Of a stretch of 34,090 bases of DNA, positions 8,071-16,263 are shown one piece after another. The translations under genes and the position numbers were made by a program. The notes below the pieces were generated by a model. It did not search any database. It had not been told where the DNA came from and saw nothing but the letters and a program-made list of their open reading frames with translations. The stretch's first letter is position 1. Each line of letters opens with the position of its first letter. The stretch lies in contig CACZPI010000027.1 in the NCBI GenBank assembly GCA_902783005.1, positions 1-34,090 on the forward strand. The letters run 5' to 3'. This DNA is from an uncultured Ruminococcus sp. GTDB lineage: Bacteria > Bacillota > Clostridia > Oscillospirales > Ruminococcaceae.

Positions 8071-10536
8071 ATGAAGAAAAGAAACCGGATCGCTGCCGCG
8101 GTTCTTGCGGCAGCACTCTGCCTGACGCCGCTTCCGGTGCAGTCATTCCTGACCGCACCTGCTGCCATCACCGTCAGCGCAGAAACGATCGCCGATCTGC
8201 CGGCAGATTTCCAGTATGCTGCCGACTGGATCTGGCAGAACCGCATTGAGCGGGAGCAGTCCACGGTACGGCGCAACACCATCTTTGACCAGATCGTGGC
8301 AGGCAAGGGTACGATCAATTACGTTGTCAAGTGGCAGTCCTACCAGACCGTCACCTACGAGCAGCGCCAGCAGTTCGAGAGGATGCTCTCGGATTGCATC
8401 AATGCCTGGAACGACTGGCTGGCCGGCTATGAGAACTGGCCGTATGACCACATTGATGTGAAGGTCGTCGGCTGGGCGGTCATTGACAAGAGCTGCCTGC
8501 TCGACCTGCATGATGACGAGATCGTCTATACCGATACCCGGTATTACGATGCGCAGTACGACACCACCAACGGCCGCGATACTATCCCGGACAGGGAGCC
8601 GTATGCACCGTCGGAGCTGTCGCGCTTTGACCACTTCACAGAAACGAATTACGAATACCCCGGCGGCCTTGACAAGCGCTTCGATATGTATATGTGGGCG
8701 ACACAGGGCTTCCCGGACATCGGCGGATGCGGCGGCGACTGGGGACAGCGTCTCTCGGATACCGCCTATCTGGGCATGATCCAGAACGGCAGCCTGCATG
8801 TCCTGGAGCATGAGATCGGTCACGGCTTCGGCATGACGGATTTCTACGGCGGCGAGGGTGAATCCGACGGCTTCCCGCCCGGAGGCTTCCCCGGCGGTGA
8901 GAATTCCATCATGATGGCAGGCTCCTCCGCCAAAATCACGAATTTCGACGGCTGGATGCTGCGCTATATGTGGACGAAGATCAAGGACGATCCCGGCAGA
9001 TTCGACCTGGCCAATGCGCTGCCGGAGGTGACCGAGCCCTCCACAGAGGAAACGCAGCCCACCGAATGGACACAGCCGACGGAATGGACGCAGCCGACAG
9101 AATGGCAGACAGACACCCTGACCGGTGACGTCAATGTCAACGGCAGACTGGATGTGGCCGATATTGTGGCACTCCAGAAATGGATGGTCGGCTTCGGCGC
9201 CGCTGACGGCATTGACATCAACCGCGGCGATATGCAGGGCGACGGCAGGATCGACATTTTCGATCTGGCGATTCTCAAGCATCGGGTATTCAGCGGACAG
9301 GAGCAGTCCGATCCGGTCGATACCAGTGAATTCATCACTGCGAATATGGCCAAGCACGGCGCTTCTCTCCCGACACAGGGCAAGGCAAGGCTGGTCGTAT
9401 TCTATGTGGATTTCCCGGACTGCCGCTATGATTACGAGCCGAGTCTCGAACAGCTCCAGGCCATTTCCTTCGGTGCGGAGAACCAGAACAGCGAATGCTA
9501 TCCGTTCGAGAGCTTCCCGGCATTCTATGGCCGTGCTTCCAAGGGCAGCATGGATTTCGACGGACAGGTCTTCCGCTACACCACCAAGGAAAACCAGACC
9601 GCCTATGACGACAACAAGGTCAAGATCGCTGAGGAATGCTATGAGGCATTCAAGGATCAGGTCGATTTCTCACAGTTTGACGGCAATGGTGACGGCAGGA
9701 TCGACGCGACGCTGTTCACCACGCCCACCAAGGCCGGCGACGATCACTGGTGGCCGTGTGCAGGTGCTTTCGGTGATCCGGAATACCGCGTAGACGGCGT
9801 TGGTGTCGGTCACATCATCACCGGCAATGCCCAGATCGAATCCCCGACGAATTACATCAATTACATCAGCTCCTACTGCCACGAGCTTGGTCACTGCACC
9901 GGTCTGCCGGACTATTATCTGTTCACGACCAATGACAGCGAGGGCATGCACGGTGCGGCAGGCGTTGAGCTGATGGATACCGATGCAGGCTCGGATTTCG
10001 GTGCCTTCTCCAAGCTCATGGAGGGCTGGTACCGCAAGAATCAGGTACAGATCTATGACGGCTCGCAGAGTACACAGACCTTCACCCTGACCGATGCACA
10101 GACGGATGCGGGCAACTGCCTCATCATTCCGAACGGCAATCTGGCAGATGACTATTTCTCGGAATATTTCATCATCGAGTACGCCACCCACACCGGCAAT
10201 AACAGCGCCGTCGGCGGCAAGACCGGCTGGTGGAGCAAGGTCGGCGAGGGCATCCGCGTCTACCACATTGATGCCACGACGGAATACGGCTGGAACACCT
10301 ATTTCCGCTATGCAAGCGGCAGTGAATTCACGAACAAGGATCAGGGCAGACGCCTGATCCGGATTATCGACGATACCGACACGGACAATTTCTACCACAC
10401 CGGCGATGTCATCAACAGCAGCATTTCCGGCTTCAAGTGGTACGATGCCAACGGCGGCCAGACCGTCGATCCCGGCATCACGATCACGGTCGGCGCACTG
10501 ACAGACCAGGGGTATACGGTCACCGTCAGCAAATAA
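8071..10536 (+). CDS. secreted tandem zinc metalloprotease with an internal dockerin (M6-like)
   Basis: An 821-residue exported protein with two protease-like domains. The signal peptide covers about residues 1-40. Domain one has H-E-I-G-H at 247-251, with D257 in M-T-D-F-Y as a likely third ligand. A Thr/Pro/Trp-rich linker with repeated T-Q-P-T-E-W lies at about 321-349. A type I dockerin follows at about 352-411, with loops D-V-N-V-N-G-R-L-D and D-M-Q-G-D-G-R-I-D. A second catalytic domain of M6 (immune-inhibitor-A-like) type spans about 425-750, with H-E-L-G-H at 604-608 and G-L-P-D-Y-Y after it. Dockerins are usually terminal, so the central position is odd. I start at ATG 8071, after AGGGGGGT at 8058-8065; an upstream TTG at 7981 lies inside the promoter. 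It would degrade proteins while bound to a scaffold. Confidence 0.88.
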   Translation: MKKRNRIAAAVLAAALCLTPLPVQSFLTAPAAITVSAETIADLPADFQYAADWIWQNRIEREQSTVRRNTIFDQIVAGKGTINYVVKWQSYQTVTYEQRQQFERMLSDCINAWNDWLAGYENWPYDHIDVKVVGWAVIDKSCLLDLHDDEIVYTDTRYYDAQYDTTNGRDTIPDREPYAPSELSRFDHFTETNYEYPGGLDKRFDMYMWATQGFPDIGGCGGDWGQRLSDTAYLGMIQNGSLHVLEHEIGHGFGMTDFYGGEGESDGFPPGGFPGGENSIMMAGSSAKITNFDGWMLRYMWTKIKDDPGRFDLANALPEVTEPSTEETQPTEWTQPTEWTQPTEWQTDTLTGDVNVNGRLDVADIVALQKWMVGFGAADGIDINRGDMQGDGRIDIFDLAILKHRVFSGQEQSDPVDTSEFITANMAKHGASLPTQGKARLVVFYVDFPDCRYDYEPSLEQLQAISFGAENQNSECYPFESFPAFYGRASKGSMDFDGQVFRYTTKENQTAYDDNKVKIAEECYEAFKDQVDFSQFDGNGDGRIDATLFTTPTKAGDDHWWPCAGAFGDPEYRVDGVGVGHIITGNAQIESPTNYINYISSYCHELGHCTGLPDYYLFTTNDSEGMHGAAGVELMDTDAGSDFGAFSKLMEGWYRKNQVQIYDGSQSTQTFTLTDAQTDAGNCLIIPNGNLADDYFSEYFIIEYATHTGNNSAVGGKTGWWSKVGEGIRVYHIDATTEYGWNTYFRYASGSEFTNKDQGRRLIRIIDDTDTDNFYHTGDVINSSISGFKWYDANGGQTVDPGITITVGALTDQGYTVTVSK

Positions 10537-10558
10537 GGCTTGTGCATGATAGAGTTCA

Positions 10559-10587
10559 TTCCCTCCCCACTCGGGGAGGGAATTTTT
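10559..10587 (+). terminator. intrinsic terminator after the protease gene
   Basis: TTCCCTCCCC at 10559-10568 pairs perfectly with GGGGAGGGAA at 10573-10582 around a 4-nt loop and runs into TTTTT. Confidence 0.93.
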
Positions 10588-10623
10588 CAGTGTGGGTGCT
10601 TCGCGGCGGCGCTTTCTGAAATG

Positions 10624-10647
10624 TGCATTTTCTCCACCTTTTATGCA
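10624..10647 (+). promoter_or_regulatory. shared upstream motif, copy 2 (candidate activator site)
   Basis: TGCATTTTCTCCACC, five bases, then TGCA: the same 15-mer and spacing as at 1709-1732. It ends 9 bases before the -35 box of the next gene, the right place for an activator or upstream operator. Confidence 0.55.
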
Positions 10648-10656
10648 TAATCGCAG

Positions 10657-10685
10657 TTGACGGAAGTCTGTAAATTATGTATAAT
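10657..10685 (+). promoter_or_regulatory. sigma-A promoter of the beta-helix/CBM6 gene
   Basis: TTGACG at 10657-10662 and TATAAT at 10680-10685 are 17 bases apart. The start codon at 10776 leaves a 5' leader of about 80 bases with no clear secondary structure. Confidence 0.82.
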
Positions 10686-10775
10686 TTATAAAAAGAATGT
10701 GAATATATGACTGTCGGTTTTGTCATACGATCCGTCAGGTATTCTCATCACTTCCATTCAAAGGAGGAATCTCTC

Positions 10776-13601
10776 ATGCACTTTGGAAAGCTCTTCGCAG
10801 GAATGCTCGGTACTGCCATGATGCTCGGCACCCTGCAGGGAATGCCACCGATCCGGGCGGCAGATGCGGAAACGGTCTTCTACGTTTCTCCCGACGGTTC
10901 GGATGCCGGCGACGGATCGGCAGAGGCGCCCTTCCGGACACTCGAGGCCGCACGCGATGCCGTGCGCGGGGCAGGCGGCAATGTCACCGTCTACCTGCAC
11001 GGCGGCACCTACCGCCTCACGGATCCGCTGACTTTCACGCCCGAGGATTCCGCCGATGCCGGATGCCGGATCACCTACAAGGCATTTGAAGGCGAAACAC
11101 CGGTGATCTCCGGCGCGGTTCCCGTCACGGGATGGACAAAGCAGAATGACAAGCTCTGGACGGCGACCCTGGACCGGGATACCAAGCTGCGCAATCTCTA
11201 TGTCAATGACCGCCGCGCCCACATGGGTTCCCTCTCCGTTCAGGCCAAGGGCGGCTACGGGGAATATGCCGTGAAAGCCGGACAGGCCGACTGGGCATGG
11301 GACAGCGGCAAGAAGAGCGACGGCGTTTCGTATGCAATGAGCGATTTCCCCTATATCACATCGGATTTCGATGATCTGGAGATCGTCGGCGGCACGACCT
11401 GGAATGAAAACATCGTCTGCACCCGCGACATCAAGCCGGACGGCAATAACCTTGTCCTCCTGCTTCAGCAGCCCTACGGCGCCATTGCACAGACACCCGG
11501 CTGGGGCGCAGGCTTTTCCTGCGGCGGCTGGCATACCGTCTACAATGCGCTTGAATTCGTCGATGAACCCGGAGAATTCTTCTTTGACAAATCCAAGCAC
11601 ACGCTCTATTACTACCCCTATCCGGACGAGGATATGACAACGGCAGACGTCGAGGCACCGGTCACGGAAACGCTGATCTCCATTGAAGGCAACTCCACCG
11701 GGGATCATGTTTCCAATATCGGATTCGAGGGTATCACCTTTGCCCATACCGATTACCAATTGACTGAAGTCGCCGGCTCCCACGGCAAGGCTACCTGTCA
11801 GGCCGCACAGTCCTATACCGCCTTTGCCGATTCCAACTGGCACAACCGCAGGTACGAAATGGCCGACACCCTCCCCGCAGCATTGCATGTCCGCAGCAGC
11901 GAGGGCATCACGATCCGGGACTGCACCGTCAAGCATACCGGTGCCGACGGCATTTCGATGGACAATGATGTGCTGCATTCCGAGATCAGCGGATGCTTCA
12001 TCACGGACATTACCTCAAGCGGCATTACCATTGACCACCCGCAGCATATCTACATCGGGGATGCTGCCGCAGACAACCATGAGAAATTCCCGAAGGGTGT
12101 GGAGGGTGTCTGCAAGGACATTCTCGTCACGCAGAATTTCCTCTACGACATCAGCGTTGTCCACGGCTTCGGCGGATGCGCGGCCATTACGACCTATTAC
12201 GGCGATTCCGTGAAGATCCTGCACAACACCGTGCAGAAGACCGCCTACAACGGCATTCACCTCGGCTGGGGCTGGTGCAATTTCAAGGACAGCACCACCT
12301 GCCGGGACAATCAGATCTGCTACAACCGCGTCATCGGCTGTCTCAACCGCCTGCATGATTCCGGCGGCATCTACACCATCGGCCAGATGCCCGGCACGAT
12401 CATCAATGAAAACTATGTGCAGGGCATTCCCGCCGGACGCGCCGGCGCACCGACCTACGGCCTGCACAATGACGAGGGAACAGCCTATATCGAGGAAAAT
12501 GACAACGTCCTTGAAATTGATCCCAATGTCACCTACACCATCAACTGCGAGGACTATGGCCAGAAGCATGACCTGACCATTCTGCGCACCTACGCCACCG
12601 TCTGCAAGATGGGTGCCAATCCTCCGGACAGCCGCATTGACAAGCCGGTCGTGGTCGAGGATAATGTATGGGCGCTTCCGCAGTACCGCGTCTGCCTGAA
12701 TTCCGGCGTGGACAATGACCACCGGGGGCTCATTCCCGGATGGCTCACCCCGGGCGCAGATTTCATCTTCCCGGCAAGCTGTGAGACCGCGGGCGGCAGC
12801 AGCCTCCCCATCCGCAAGGGCAGCGACATTGTCTGGATCGCACCGGACGGAACGGACACCTTCACCGCCGGGGAATCCATGACCCGCGCCGCCGCAGGCG
12901 CCGGCAGCATTAAGACCCCTGTCAGGGAAGGCGAATACCGCATCTATACCGTTTCCAAGGACGGCAGGGTGCTGAGCAAATCGCAGCATCTCCTGCGCAT
13001 CCGCGGCACGGCATCGGGCATTGAAGCCGAGAGCTATTCCGAGCAGAAGGGCATTCAGACCGAGACCTGCTCCGAGGGCGGCAGCGATGTGGCTTATGTG
13101 GAGAACGGTGACTGGATCGGATTCCGGGACGTGGATTTCGGCAGCGGTGCAGACGGTGTGAATCTGCGCATTGCCTCGAACGGCGCACAGGCATCGGTGG
13201 AGGTGCATCTGGGCGCACCGGACGGCTCCTGCATCGGCACCATAGATGTGGAAGGCACCGGCGGCTGGCAGAAATGGGCGACCCAGACCTGCAATATCGA
13301 ACCGACCAGGGGCATGCAGGATGTCTACCTCGTCTTTACCGGCGAGGAGGGCTATCTGTGCAATCTGAACTGGTGGTCGCTTCGTGAAGCAGAGGTGCCG
13401 GTCATTTACGGCGATCTTGACGGAAACGGGATCGTGGATGTCTTTGATCTGGCGCTGCTCAAACGCGCTGTCCGCACGGGTGAAACGGATCGTTTCACAG
13501 AAGCGGATGTCAACGGCGACGGTATTCTGGACAGTGCCGACGTCCGGCTGCACCAGGATTTCCTCTGCTGCGCGATCACCGCATTCCCGGCAGCACAGTG
13601 A
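10776..13601 (+). CDS. secreted beta-helix protein with CBM6 and dockerin (GH141-like candidate)
   Basis: A 941-residue exported protein that probably acts on plant cell-wall polysaccharide. After a signal peptide (about 1-28), the F-Y-V-S-P-D-G-S-D motif, P-F-R-T-L-E-A-A-R-D-A-V-R and Y-L-H-G-G-T-Y-R-L form the N-terminal cap typical of right-handed parallel beta-helix proteins. This style is common in GH141 sequences (fucosidase or xylanase activities), but I cannot confirm the family or its catalytic residues. The helix runs to about 650. A CBM6-type module lies at about 749-870, from I-E-A-E-S-Y to N-W-W-S-L. The dockerin is at about 879-935; its two halves are in the reverse order to those of the neighbours. 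AAAGGAGG at 10760-10767 sets the start at ATG 10776 and excludes the in-frame ATG at 10707. Confidence 0.85.
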   Translation: MHFGKLFAGMLGTAMMLGTLQGMPPIRAADAETVFYVSPDGSDAGDGSAEAPFRTLEAARDAVRGAGGNVTVYLHGGTYRLTDPLTFTPEDSADAGCRITYKAFEGETPVISGAVPVTGWTKQNDKLWTATLDRDTKLRNLYVNDRRAHMGSLSVQAKGGYGEYAVKAGQADWAWDSGKKSDGVSYAMSDFPYITSDFDDLEIVGGTTWNENIVCTRDIKPDGNNLVLLLQQPYGAIAQTPGWGAGFSCGGWHTVYNALEFVDEPGEFFFDKSKHTLYYYPYPDEDMTTADVEAPVTETLISIEGNSTGDHVSNIGFEGITFAHTDYQLTEVAGSHGKATCQAAQSYTAFADSNWHNRRYEMADTLPAALHVRSSEGITIRDCTVKHTGADGISMDNDVLHSEISGCFITDITSSGITIDHPQHIYIGDAAADNHEKFPKGVEGVCKDILVTQNFLYDISVVHGFGGCAAITTYYGDSVKILHNTVQKTAYNGIHLGWGWCNFKDSTTCRDNQICYNRVIGCLNRLHDSGGIYTIGQMPGTIINENYVQGIPAGRAGAPTYGLHNDEGTAYIEENDNVLEIDPNVTYTINCEDYGQKHDLTILRTYATVCKMGANPPDSRIDKPVVVEDNVWALPQYRVCLNSGVDNDHRGLIPGWLTPGADFIFPASCETAGGSSLPIRKGSDIVWIAPDGTDTFTAGESMTRAAAGAGSIKTPVREGEYRIYTVSKDGRVLSKSQHLLRIRGTASGIEAESYSEQKGIQTETCSEGGSDVAYVENGDWIGFRDVDFGSGADGVNLRIASNGAQASVEVHLGAPDGSCIGTIDVEGTGGWQKWATQTCNIEPTRGMQDVYLVFTGEEGYLCNLNWWSLREAEVPVIYGDLDGNGIVDVFDLALLKRAVRTGETDRFTEADVNGDGILDSADVRLHQDFLCCAITAFPAAQ

Positions 13602-13628
13602 CGGAGCCGAAAAACAACTGCACAAGAC

Positions 13629-13663
13629 AAACAGCGCCGGCTTCGCAGCGGGCGCTGTTTTTT
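13629..13663 (+). terminator. intrinsic terminator after the beta-helix gene
   Basis: AAACAGCGCC at 13629-13638 pairs with GGCGCTGTTT at 13651-13660, with TTTTTT at the end of the stem. It separates the degradation block from the secretion locus. Confidence 0.92.
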
Positions 13664-13708
13664 GCATTTTGGGGGAATCTGCGGCCGCACTCCCGAAAAC
13701 CGCTTCCT

Positions 13709-13725
13709 TGTATCCCAGGGATACA
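13709..13725. promoter_or_regulatory. 17-bp palindrome upstream of the secretion locus
   Basis: TGTATCCC-A-GGGATACA is a perfect inverted repeat with 8-bp arms around one base. It lies 173 bases before the first gene of the secretion locus and after the terminator of the preceding gene, so it is a candidate operator for a dimeric repressor. There is no T-tract, and a one-base loop argues against an RNA hairpin. Confidence 0.45.
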
Positions 13726-13793
13726 GGGAGGTTTATTTTTGCACCTTTTTGATGTATTTTTGCATTGCGGGTGTCTTTTGCATTTTAATATAG

Positions 13794-13799
13794 TATAAT
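13794..13799 (+). promoter_or_regulatory. probable -10 box of the secretion operon
   Basis: A perfect TATAAT lies 83 bases before the first start codon. No good -35 is found at 16-18 bases (GTGTCT at 13771-13776). The rest of 13726-13881 is A/T-rich and holds nothing else I can name. Confidence 0.45.
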
Positions 13800-13881
13800 A
13801 AAAATATGGCTAATACCGCAACGTTTATTGTGTAATTTGCACTAATATATACGTATTGTATTCAGATAAGGAGAATCCCGT

Positions 13882-14469
13882 ATGCTTACAGACAAGGCCA
13901 GGTGTATCTACTGCGGGAAACGCATTGAAAAGCAGATACCCTATTGCACCCGCTGCGGCAAGGACATCCGCAGCATGTGGGGAGAGCCCGAGCCGGAGCC
14001 GCCGGCAGAGGCACTGTTCTGCCCCAATCCGAAATGTCACGCACCCTTCATGGAGGGGGATCTGTTCTGCATCCAGTGCAGAAATGACTACGCCAAGCAT
14101 CCGCCCGTGCCGGAATCTGCATTCTCGGACATGCCTGCCCGGGAGGACGGGCGGTATTGCCCGCTGTGCGGCGCTCAAAGCAATCCCGAAGACCTCTTTT
14201 GCGACTGCGGCTGCAATTTTCGCATTCACCCGAGAGTTTCAGCACCGCCGTCACGGAAAACCGTCTTTTACTGCGCTGTCTGCGGCAATACCGAGGTTTC
14301 CACTCCCGACGGCATCTGTCCGGACTGCCGGAGGAAGGAACAGCAGACCGTCTACTACTGTCCGGAATGCAACAAGAATACAGTCACGCGATTCGGTGAG
14401 ATCTGTGAGGAATGCACCGCCGCCAAGCCTCTCCGGGGCACCGGCGAGGGCTTCCGGATCGTCCGCTGA
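13882..14469 (+). CDS. cytosolic protein with five zinc ribbons
   Basis: A 195-residue soluble protein made almost wholly of zinc-ribbon modules. Five paired-cysteine units can be counted in order: C-I-Y-C with C-T-R-C; C-P-N-P-K-C with C-I-Q-C; C-P-L-C with a C-D-C-G-C cluster; C-A-V-C with C-P-D-C; and C-P-E-C with C-E-E-C. There is no signal peptide, membrane helix or catalytic motif. Zinc ribbons of this kind serve as protein or nucleic-acid binding adaptors. As first gene of the operon, 21 bases ahead of the vWA gene, it may be the adaptor or scaffold of the kinase/phosphatase/vWA module. Zinc ribbons also accompany TerY-P-type triads. The ribosome site AAGGAG at 13868-13873 fits ATG 13882. 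Confidence 0.75.
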   Translation: MLTDKARCIYCGKRIEKQIPYCTRCGKDIRSMWGEPEPEPPAEALFCPNPKCHAPFMEGDLFCIQCRNDYAKHPPVPESAFSDMPAREDGRYCPLCGAQSNPEDLFCDCGCNFRIHPRVSAPPSRKTVFYCAVCGNTEVSTPDGICPDCRRKEQQTVYYCPECNKNTVTRFGEICEECTAAKPLRGTGEGFRIVR

Positions 14470-14490
14470 TGCAGAACAGGAGCGAGCGCC

Positions 14491-15303
14491 ATGTTTGAAG
14501 GCTTTAACAGCAATTATGTAGGTTCCTATTTCCGGGAAAATTCAGTTGATATGAAATACAATGTCGATATTGTATTCGTCGTCGATGCCACCGGCAGCAT
14601 GGGAAACCTGATCAACACCATCAAGAAGATGATCCCCGATTTCTACCGGGAAACCGTCAGATCCCTCGCAGAGAAGAACAAGCATGTGGATGTGCTGCGC
14701 GTCAAGGTGATCTTCTTCCGCGATTTTCTCGAATACCAGAAGGATCGCTGCGCACCGCTGATGGAGACGGATTTCTATATTCTCTCAGACCGGTACAATG
14801 ACCAGAGCGGCCAGCTTTCCCGGAGCATCGCCTCCATTGAAGCCATCGGCGGCGGGGATATTCCGGAGGACGGCCTTGAGGCGCTTGCTGTTGCCATGCA
14901 GTCCGACTGGTGCAAGCCGATGGACAACCACAAGCGCCGGCACATCATCGTCCTGTTCACCGATGCACCGACCCATGAGATCGGCTACGGCAGGGCATGT
15001 GAGCTGTACCCCAAGGATATGCCGGCAGATTTCGGCGAGCTGACCTACATGTGGGGCAATCCCGTCCGGCATCCCGGCACGATGGAATACCAGGCCAAGC
15101 GCCTGATCCTGTTTGCGCCGGAAATGGACAAGCTGCCGGAGGACGACGGCTGGAAGCGCATTGTGCGCGGCCGCCGCGCAGAGGACGGCAGCCTGGTGGA
15201 AAAACCCTGGGAAAATCTTGACCTCATTCAGATCCGACCCAGTGACGAATTCCGCGATGTGGATTTCAGCCGCATTCTCAACCGTATCGTCAATTCTGTA
15301 TAA
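14491..15303 (+). CDS. von Willebrand factor A domain protein (TerY-like)
   Basis: A 270-residue protein that is essentially one vWA domain. The MIDAS metal site is seen as D32-A-T34-G-S36, with further elements in G-D-I-P-E-D-G-L-E-A-L and V-L-F-T-D-A-P-T. vWA domains bind partners through a metal ion and a partner acid residue. No membrane segment or signal is seen, so it is cytosolic. The gene lies directly before PP2C and kinase genes, the arrangement called the TerY-P triad in Ter stress systems. Here it heads toward a type VII secretion ATPase instead. AGGAG at 14478-14482 precedes ATG 14491. Assignment to vWA is firm; the TerY relation is by context. Confidence 0.85.
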   Translation: MFEGFNSNYVGSYFRENSVDMKYNVDIVFVVDATGSMGNLINTIKKMIPDFYRETVRSLAEKNKHVDVLRVKVIFFRDFLEYQKDRCAPLMETDFYILSDRYNDQSGQLSRSIASIEAIGGGDIPEDGLEALAVAMQSDWCKPMDNHKRRHIIVLFTDAPTHEIGYGRACELYPKDMPADFGELTYMWGNPVRHPGTMEYQAKRLILFAPEMDKLPEDDGWKRIVRGRRAEDGSLVEKPWENLDLIQIRPSDEFRDVDFSRILNRIVNSV

Positions 15304-15345
15304 GAGCTGCGCATTGCCTGCTATCCGGAAAAGGAGTGACCAAGT

Positions 15346-16263
15346 ATGGAATTCGGCGGCGTACTATATCTTGATGCCGAAAAGATCGCCGGAAAGGGAG
15401 AGGATGCACAGACCTTCTCCTTCGATGAGGACGGCAACGGCTATATGTTCGTCTTTGACGGGTGCGGAGGCGCCGGCTCGGAAATCCATCCCGGGCTTGG
15501 CAGCGCGACAAGCGCACGGATCGCCTCCCATGCCTGCACCCTCTTCTTTGACAATTTTTTTGCCTCCGGTCAAAAGACCGATACGGCGGTGCTGAGCCGT
15601 CAGCTGCATGACTACCTGCGCCGGATCAATGACGCCTATCCGATGGATCATGCGGAAAGCACGCTGATTGATGTGCTGCCCGCCACGGTCAGCGGCGTGA
15701 TGATCGGCAATACCGGAGAATCGGTCTGCGCAGGCTTTGTCTGGGCGGGTGATTCCAGAGGGTATCTGCTTGACAGCAAAGGCCTGACACAGGTCACGGA
15801 GGATGATGTGGATTCTCCGGATGCCTATCAAAATCTGTTCGACGACGCCATTATGACAAACCGCGTCCACGGCAATCCGGCAAGACCGCTGTTCCGCCTC
15901 CATGCAGCACGGGTAACGGTGCAGGAGCCGTGCATCGTCATCTGTGCGACAGACGGGTGCTACGATTATTTCAACAGCCCGATGGTCTTTGAATTTTTCC
16001 TCATCAGCATGCTTGCCACCTCCGACAGCTTCGCACAGGCTGAGGAGAAGCTGCTTGAGATCCTGCATGACCGTTCCGGAGATGACTGCTCCCTGATCGC
16101 CGCATTCTATGGCTTTTCCGATTATGCTCAGGTCAGGGCATTCCTGCGCGAACGCTTTGAAACACTCAGTGCCGACAAGCACAGCTTCAATGCCGATTAC
16201 TGGGAAAACGGCTACAAGCAGCAGTATTACCGCCGCAATCCCCGCAGAAAGGCCGACGCATGA
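15346..16263 (+). CDS. PP2C-family Ser/Thr protein phosphatase
   Basis: A 305-residue metal-dependent phosphatase that should reverse the action of the adjacent kinase. PP2C motifs are visible in order: G-E-D20, F-V-F-D38-G-C-G-G, W-A-G-D-S-R-G, C-A-T-D203-G-C-Y-D and G-D-D246-D247-C-S. These supply the acid residues for the two-metal centre, so it is predicted to be active. There is no membrane segment; a soluble C-terminal tail is basic. It follows the vWA gene with AAAAGGAG before the start, and its stop overlaps the kinase start as ATGA at 16260-16263, so phosphatase and kinase are made together. Likely substrates are threonines on secretion components or on the kinase. Confidence 0.9.
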   Translation: MEFGGVLYLDAEKIAGKGEDAQTFSFDEDGNGYMFVFDGCGGAGSEIHPGLGSATSARIASHACTLFFDNFFASGQKTDTAVLSRQLHDYLRRINDAYPMDHAESTLIDVLPATVSGVMIGNTGESVCAGFVWAGDSRGYLLDSKGLTQVTEDDVDSPDAYQNLFDDAIMTNRVHGNPARPLFRLHAARVTVQEPCIVICATDGCYDYFNSPMVFEFFLISMLATSDSFAQAEEKLLEILHDRSGDDCSLIAAFYGFSDYAQVRAFLRERFETLSADKHSFNADYWENGYKQQYYRRNPRRKADA

